This document shows positions 58,565 to 64,000 of a DNA stretch of 64,000 bases, piece after piece (the stretch's first letter is position 1; the number at the start of each line of letters is the position of its first letter). Source of the stretch: Antilocapra americana (Eukaryota > Chordata > Mammalia > Artiodactyla > Antilocapridae); contig ML664159.1 of NCBI GenBank assembly GCA_007570785.1, forward strand, positions 744,001 to 808,000, in the 5' to 3' direction. The notes beneath the pieces were generated by a model that saw only the letters and a program-made list of their open reading frames with translations, made no database searches and had not been told where the DNA came from. The translations under genes were made by a program, and so were the position numbers.

Positions 58565-59955
58565 CAATTTTTTTAAATTGAAGGATAGTTAATTTACAAT
58601 GTTGTATTAGTTTTGGGTATACAAAAAAGTGTTTCAGTTTACATATAGATAGATAGATAGGTAGGTAGGTATGTAGATAGATAGATAGATATTGAATATA
58701 CTGTTCTATACAGTATGTATCTATATATAGTATCTACCTATCAATCCCAAATTAGTAATTTATTTCCCCTACCTCCTGCTCTTCCCTTTGGTAACCACAA
58801 CTTTGTTTACCATGTTTGAGTCTATTTCTATTTTATAGTAAGTTTATTTATATCATCTTTTTTTTTTAGATTTCACATATAAGTGATGTCATATGACATA
58901 TGTCTTTCTCTGTCTAATCTACTTCATTTAATATATCAATCCATGTTGCTGCAAATGGCATTATTTTACTGTTTTTATGGCTGAGTAATACCCCGTTGTG
59001 TATATTTTCCTAATCTTCTTTATTCACTCATCTGACGAGTGACACTTGGGTTGCTTCCATGTCTTGTCGATTGTGACTAGTGCTGCTGTAAACACTGGGA
59101 TGCCTGTAGCTTTGTAAATTAGAGTCTTCTTTTTTTCTGGATATATGCTCAGGAATTGAAATGGAGGATCATATAGTAAGTGTATTTTTAGGTTTAAAGA
59201 ACCTCCATACTGTTTTTCATAGTGGCTGTACCAACTCATTATACATTCCCACCAACAGTGTAGGAGGGTTCCCTTTTCTGCAAACCCTCCCCAACATTTA
59301 TTATTTGTAGACATTTTCATAATGACTTTTCTTACCATATAAGATGATACCTCACTGTAGTTTTGATTTGCATTTTTCTAATAATTAGCAGCATTCATGT
59401 GCCTGTTAGACATCTGTATGTCTTCTTTGGAGAAATATCTATTTAGGTCATCTGCCCATTTTTGATTGTGTTTGTTTTCTGATATTACACTGTATGAACA
59501 GTTTATATATTTGGAAAAGTAATCCCCTGTCAGTAATATCACTTGCAAATATTTTCTCCCACTCCATTGGTTGCCTCTTTATTTTATCTATGGTTTCCCT
59601 TTCTGTGCAAAAGCTTTTAAGTTTAGTTAGGTCCCATTTGTTTATTTTTGGTTTTATTTCCATTACTCTAGGAGATGGATCCAAAAAAAAATTGCTGTGA
59701 TTTAAGTCAAAAAGTATTCTGTATATGTTTTCCTCTAGGAGTTTTATAGTATCTAGTCCTATATTTAGATCTTCAAACTATTTTTAGATTATTGTTGTAT
59801 ATGGTGTTAGAAAATGTTCTAATTTCACTTTTTAAGCATTTAGCTATCCAGTTTTCCAAGCACCATTTAATGCCTTTTCTCCATTGTATATTCTTGTCCC
59901 CTTTATCACAGATCAATTGACCATAAATGTGTGGTTTTATTTCTGGGTTATGTGG
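58565..59955 (-). mobile_element. L1, 5'-truncated
   Basis: Antisense 3' UTR from 58565 (aatttacaatgttgtattag), then antisense ORF2. Minus frames at 59024-59338 (LLHCWWECIM), 59448-59684 (INKWDLTKLKSFCTERETI) and 59773-59958 carry ORF2 C-terminal text in different phases, so it is frameshifted. Target repeats were not identified. Confidence 0.85.
58646..58691. repeat. (GATA)n tract with GGTA interruptions
   Basis: About 46 bp of GATA/GGTA tetranucleotides inside the L1 3' UTR; a likely variable microsatellite. Confidence 0.92.
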
Positions 59956-59984
59956 CACTTTTGATGAAAATGCTTATAAATTAG

Positions 59985-60105
59985 ATAGTAGTGATTGGTA
60001 CACAATTCTGTGAATATACTATAAACAACTGTGTTGTATAATTTAAAATGGTGAGTTTCATTATATTCACCATTATGTTATATCTAAATAAAAATATTAA
60101 AATAC
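59985..60105 (+). mobile_element. Old L1 3' terminus
   Basis: agtgattggtacacaattct, gtgaatatactataaacaac and ttatatctaaataaaaat match a common L1 3' end in plus orientation. Confidence 0.6.
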
Positions 60106-60314
60106 TTTATAGTTTAAAATTTTAAAGTTGCTGTTTGAAGAATATTAATAGTAAGTATAGAAAAGAGAAAATAATTTATGAAGCTATTGCACTAGCTCAC
60201 ATAAATTATTAAAATCAATTATGGTAACAACATAGCAGGAAAAGTATATGCAATGAGTATATAAAAGTATATACAATGGAGATGAGTCCTCCATTAAAAA
60301 ATGAATCTCTTTTA
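60106..60314. other. Unassigned sequence before the L1
   Basis: A+T-rich flank of the full-length-type L1. Its 5' target repeat should end close to 60314, but the matching 3' repeat lies beyond the window. Confidence 0.4.
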
Positions 60315-60325
60315 GAGGGGGAACT

Positions 60326-60335
60326 AAGATGGCGG
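60326..60335 (+). promoter_or_regulatory. YY1-like site at L1 5' end
   Basis: aagatggcgg lies about 11 bp from the start of the element. Human L1 has a YY1 site of the same core near its first bases, which directs start-site choice. Here the role is inferred from position and core sequence. Confidence 0.6.
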
Positions 60336-61037
60336 AGGAATAGGACGGGGAGAACACTCTCTCCCCAATAAATATACCAAAAGAACTTTTAAAGGCCGAG
60401 CAAACTCCAAAAAACAGGAACTGAATGCTGGCAGAGGACATTGGGCATCTGGAGGGGCGACCCATTGCCGACGTGAGGAGGTAGGACAAAAGAAAGAAAA
60501 GAAAAAAAAAGTAGAAGGAGAGACAAAGAGCTGGGGACGGGTTCCGTCCCGGAAGGGGAGTCTGGAATAAAGAGGAAAAAAAAAAAAAGAGGAGAAAGTT
60601 TTCCGAATACCAGGGAGCATTCTCTCTGGCAGATCTGCGGTGGATCTTGGAGAGCAATATAGCTGAGAGTAAAAACAGATTAATAGCTAAGCCCTGCAAG
60701 GTTCGTCTCTGGCTACAAGGCACAGCCAGCGGCAGGGCGCCCCACCCCCTACTAGCCAAACCGGACTGCTCCTGCTCAGGGAGGGGGGGGCCGCGGGCTC
60801 AGGGAACGGAGCAGCCCGAGGGACCTAACCTCCCAGGAAAAGCACCCCCCCCCCCAGGCCCATGCACAAAACAAAGGGCGGTGAGGAGTCAACAGAGAGG
60901 CTGGGCAGCTGCGGGCTGCGGACCGGCCCAGCCCCCGCCCGAGAGCAGTGGGCATAACCCAGCCCCGGGGAGGCTAACCAAGACTTCTGGGGATTCTGGA
61001 CGGATCGGTGCTGTACACACCTTAGAAGGAGTGCTCA

Positions 61038-61625
61038 GCTGCACGCCGAGAAGCCCCACTCCCCAACTGTGCTGGGCGGACGACAGAGAGCCTGAGCAGA
61101 GGGGGCGGGGGAAGCCCTCTCACCAGGAACAGGGCAAACTCCAAAGCGCTGAATAGACACTTAAAAGACCAGCAGACAGAAGACGCTTAAGCTAGCAGAG
61201 CCAACAGCTTTGTAACTGACAGGAGTAGCAGAGTAAATCCCTCCTGGTAGCACAGACTGCATAGAAAGGAGACTGTAGACTGTGAGAAGGACAAGCCCGA
61301 CCAAGAAGGCCTGCTTAGCTGCACGCTGAGAAAACCGAGCGGCTGGGCCGGGGGAGGGGAGAAGCCCCACTCCCCAACTGTGCTGGGCGGACGACAGAGA
61401 GCCTGAGCAGAGGGGGCGGGGGAAGCCCTCTCACCAGGAGCAGGGCAAACTCCAAAGCGCTGAATAGACACTTAAAAGACCAGCAAACAGAGGACGCTGA
61501 GGCGCGGACCGAACAGCTTTGAAACTGACAGGAGTAGTAAATTAAAGCCCTGCAGGTGGCGCTGACTGCATAGAAAGGAGTCTATAGACTGTGAGAAGGA
61601 GAAGCCGGACCAGGGAATCATCTGA
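61038..61625 (+). repeat. Tandem duplication in the L1 5' UTR (about 280 and 310 bp)
   Basis: Block A (about 61038-61317) and block B (about 61318-61625) are near-identical: agctgcacgccgag and agctgcacgctgag start them, gctgggcggacgacagagag and agggggcgggggaagccc follow at a constant offset of 311, and both end in agactgtgagaagga. B holds 31 extra bases (61331-61361). Each block has a GC box (gggggcgggg at 61101-61110 and 61412-61421). Confidence 0.9.
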
Positions 61626-61729
61626 AAATCTACAGACCCTTCCCTTCACCGAATGTACCAGCACCAGAGAAAGCCTTCATTATAACTGTGCTAGGAACAT
61701 CTTTTAAATTTTTAAAACTTTTATACATA

Positions 61730-61861
61730 TATATTTTTTTCTTTTTTTTCCTTCCTTTTTTTTCTTTTAGAATTTTTAAGTCCCCTATGACCTTGCTATT
61801 TTTTTTTCTTTTTTTCTTTTTTTTCCTTTATTTTTATTTTCCGTTCTTTTTTTTTTTTAAG
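61730..61861 (+). repeat. T-rich polypyrimidine tract in the L1 5' UTR
   Basis: Long T runs with occasional C, between the G+C-rich promoter part and ORF1. It gives a run of low-complexity frames that are not genes. Confidence 0.9.
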
Positions 61862-62163
61862 TATTTTTGAGAACCCAGTCTTTACTCTAGATTTTTAATC
61901 TTTGCTAATTAGTACTTGGTATCAACTTTGTACCTTTTAAGATCCAAGCTCCAGTACCCACTGCTACCTGGGAGCGAGATCATTGGCTTGACTGCTTTCT
62001 CCCCATTCTTATCTCTTGCTAGTAACAGTGAGGAAACCTAGACTCACCCACCAGAAAACCACACAAGCCTTCCCATCCAGGAAACTTTGACAAACCACAC
62101 ATCCAACCCCTCTCACAGAGAGGAATCCCCACAATAAAGGGACAACACAGCAAGATAAACAAG

Positions 62164-63089
62164 ATGAAAAGGCAGAGAAATACCCAGCAAGTAAAGGAAC
62201 AGGATAAATACCCCCAGACCAAACAAAAGACGAAGAGATAGGAAGTCTACCTGACAAAGAATTCCGAATAATGATAGTGAAAATGATCCAAAACCTGGAA
62301 AATAAGTTGGAGTTGCAGCTCAATAACCTGCAGGCAAGGATTGAGAAGATGCAGGTAAGATTTAACAAGGACTTAGAAGAAATGAAAAAGAGTCAAAATA
62401 CAATAAATAATGCAATAAATGAGATCAAAAACACCCTGGAGGGAACCAACAGTAGAATAACAGAGATAGAAAACAGAATAAGTGAGGTAGAAGACAGAAT
62501 GGCAGAAATAAATGAAACAGAAAGGAAAAATGAAAAAAGAATTTAAAGAAATGAGGACAATCTTAGAGACCTCTGGGACAATATTAAACGCACCAATATT
62601 CGAATCATAGGAGTCCCAGAAGAAGAAGACAAAAAGAAAGACCATCAGAAAATTCTTGAAGAGATAATTGTAGAAAACTTCCCTAAATTGGGGAAGCAAA
62701 TAGCCACTCAGGTCCAAGAAACACAGAGAATCCCAAATAGAATGAACCCCAAGCGGGACACCCCAAGACACATATTAATCAAATTGGCAAATATCAAATA
62801 CAAAGACCAAATATTAAAAGCAGCAAGGGAGAAGCAAAAAATAACTCACAAGGGGAATCCCATAAGGATAACAGCTGATCTCTCAATAGAAACACTTCAG
62901 GCCAGAAGGGAATGGCAAAACATACTTAAAGTCATGGAAGAAAACAATCTACAACCCCGACTACTGTACCCAGCAAGGATCTCATTCAAATTTGAAGGAG
63001 AATTCAAAATTTTCTCAGACAAGCAGAAACTGAGAGAATTCAGCAACACCAAACCAGCCCTCCAACGAATGCTAAAGGATCTTTCCTAG
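62164..63089 (+). pseudogene. L1 ORF1 (RNA-binding chaperone), broken
   Basis: ORF1p normally forms trimers through a coiled coil and binds L1 RNA through an RRM and a C-terminal domain. A likely family start is ATG 62164 (KRQRNTQQVKEQDK follows), but one base is missing in the C run near 62213, so the main frame is entered only from ATG 62271. A coiled-coil-like stretch (ITEIENRISEVEDRMAEI) is followed by TAA at 62544-62546, after which the same frame continues (IIGVPEEEDKKK, IRITADLSIETLQARREW) to a natural end at 63089. So there is one frameshift and one nonsense codon. Confidence 0.9.
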
Positions 63090-63140
63090 ATAGGAAACAC
63101 CGATGGGATAGATAATCTGGAGCCCAAAACAATAAAATAA

Positions 63141-64000
63141 ATGGCAGCGGGATCATACTTATCAATAATTACCTTAAATGTAAACGGGCTGAATGCCCCA
63201 ACCAAAAGACAAAGATTGGCCGATTGGATACAGAAACAAGACCCCTATATATGTTGTCTACAAGAGACCCACCTCACACCTAGGGACACATATAGACTGA
63301 AATTTAAAGGCTGGAAAAAAATATTCCATGCAAATAAAGACCAAAAGAAAGCAGGAGTGGCAATACTCATATCAGATAAAGTAGACTTTAAAATAAAGGC
63401 AGTGAAAAGAGATAAAGATGGACATTACATAATGATCAAAGGATCAATCCAGGAAGAAGAAATAACAATTATAAATATTTATGCACCTAACATAGGAGCT
63501 CCACAATATGTAAGGCAAATGCTAACAAGTATGAAAGGGGAAATCAACAACAACACAATAATAGTGGGAGACTTTAATACACCACTCACACCAATGGACA
63601 GATCAACTAGACAGAAAAGTAACAAGGAAATTCAAACTTTAAATGAAACAATAGACCAACTAGACCTAATTGATATCTATAGGTCATTCCACCCCAAAAC
63701 AAGGAATTTCACCTTTTTCTCAAGTGCACACGGAACCTTCTCCAGGATAGATCACATCCTGGGCCATAAATCTAACCTTGATAAATAAAAAATATTGAAA
63801 TCATCCCAGGCATCTTTTCTGACCACAATGCAGTGAGATTAGATATCAACTACAGGAGAAAACCTTTCAAAACTTCCAACATATGGAGGCTCAACAACAC
63901 ACTGCTGAATAACCAACAAATCACAGAAGAAATTAAAAATGAAATTCAGTTATGCATGGAAACGAATGAAAATGAAAACACAACAGCCCAAAACCTATGG
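63141..64000 (+). pseudogene. L1 ORF2, endonuclease domain, partial and frameshifted
   Basis: ORF2p has an APE-like endonuclease followed by RT; only the endonuclease lies in the window. Catalytic residues expected from human L1 are visible: Asn13 in TLNVNGLN, Glu42 in LQETH, Asp144 and Asn146 in VGDFNTPL. The frame meets TAA at 63786-63788; from about 63794 the protein resumes in another phase with SDHNAVRLD, which holds the expected late Asp and His. So an indel in the A-rich stretch at 63785-63794 breaks it. Starts 51 bp after ORF1. Confidence 0.93.

Larger units (their letters stand above)
60315..64000 (+). mobile_element. Full-length-type ruminant L1, 5' part
   Basis: A sharp change from A+T-rich flank to G+C-rich sequence at about 60315 marks the L1 5' UTR, which is about 1.85 kb long. 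ORF1 follows at about 62164-63089, then a 51-bp spacer and ORF2 from 63141 past the window end. The 5' terminus looks intact, but coding lesions in ORF1 and ORF2 make this copy inactive. The rest of ORF2, the 3' UTR and the target repeat are not visible. Confidence 0.95.

Noticed and set aside
60184..61471. Minus-strand frames of 191, 98, 69 and 94 codons and a 169-codon plus frame (60647-61156)
   Set aside because: All lie in the non-coding L1 5' UTR; composition follows G+C-rich or T-rich tracts and no domain is seen.
1..64000. CRISPR array, operon, phage or other prokaryotic system
   Set aside because: Repeat content, composition and lack of dense genes show a mammalian nuclear locus; the regular repeats here are microsatellites and SINEs.

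Overview
This is vertebrate nuclear DNA from a ruminant, most likely a bovid (cattle, sheep or goat group). The diagnostic signs are many copies of the RTE-type LINE BovB, the tRNA-derived Bov-tA and Bov-A2 SINEs, CHR-type SINEs and a ruminant L1 family. I cannot name the species or chromosome. I see no host protein-coding exon, no rRNA or functional tRNA gene and nothing prokaryotic; the longer open frames are almost all retrotransposon coding sequence or its antisense shadow. The window reads as intergenic or deep-intronic, A+T-rich sequence. By my interval tally at least about 35 kb of the 64 kb is recognisable mobile DNA.

Layout. 1-3.7 kb: an ancient minus-strand L1 holding a dimeric SINE, a BovB 3' end and a younger L1 3' end. 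4.2-4.7 kb: a probable solo retroviral LTR. 5.3-6.8 kb: a hAT fossil, a 66-bp tandem duplication and a CHR SINE. 6.9-8.6 kb: a minus-strand L1 with clear target-site duplications (TSDs), itself split by a second solo LTR. 8.7-9.8 kb: BovB. 10.6-12.5 kb: L2, CHR-2 and MIR. 12.7-16.1 kb: a near-full-length BovB whose 5' third is inverted. 16-24 kb: SINEs, MIR, another BovB (19.9-21.4 kb) and a CA microsatellite with a 10-base assembly gap. 24-35 kb: a SINE split by an L1, an MLT1-type LTR with a CT microsatellite, L2 and MIR remnants, SINEs, and an unexplained large inverted repeat near 35.0-35.5 kb. 38-48 kb: SINEs, BovB pieces and an L1 with an inverted 5' half (42.5-44.3 kb). 48-57.6 kb: old L1 sequence, a third inverted L1 (50.0-53.4 kb) carrying a fresh-looking L1 inside it, and a BovB inserted in an L1 tail. 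57.6-60.3 kb: an old LTR-like repeat and a minus-strand L1 with a GATA tract. 60.3-64 kb: the intact 5' end of a full-length-type L1 (5' UTR with a duplicated promoter block, ORF1, and the start of ORF2), running off the window.

How the parts relate. The elements act as autonomous/non-autonomous pairs: BovB supplies the machinery that the Bov-tA/Bov-A SINEs are thought to use (they share its 3' tail), and L1 is the usual source for poly(A)-tailed copies. All coding copies here are broken. The most notable pattern is three independent insertions (one BovB, two L1) with the 5'-inverted architecture expected from twin priming, each bounded by direct repeats that can be read in the sequence. I found no convincing new gene system; the best leads are these rearranged insertions, the duplicated L1 promoter block, the duplicated L1 3' end and the 35-kb foldback.
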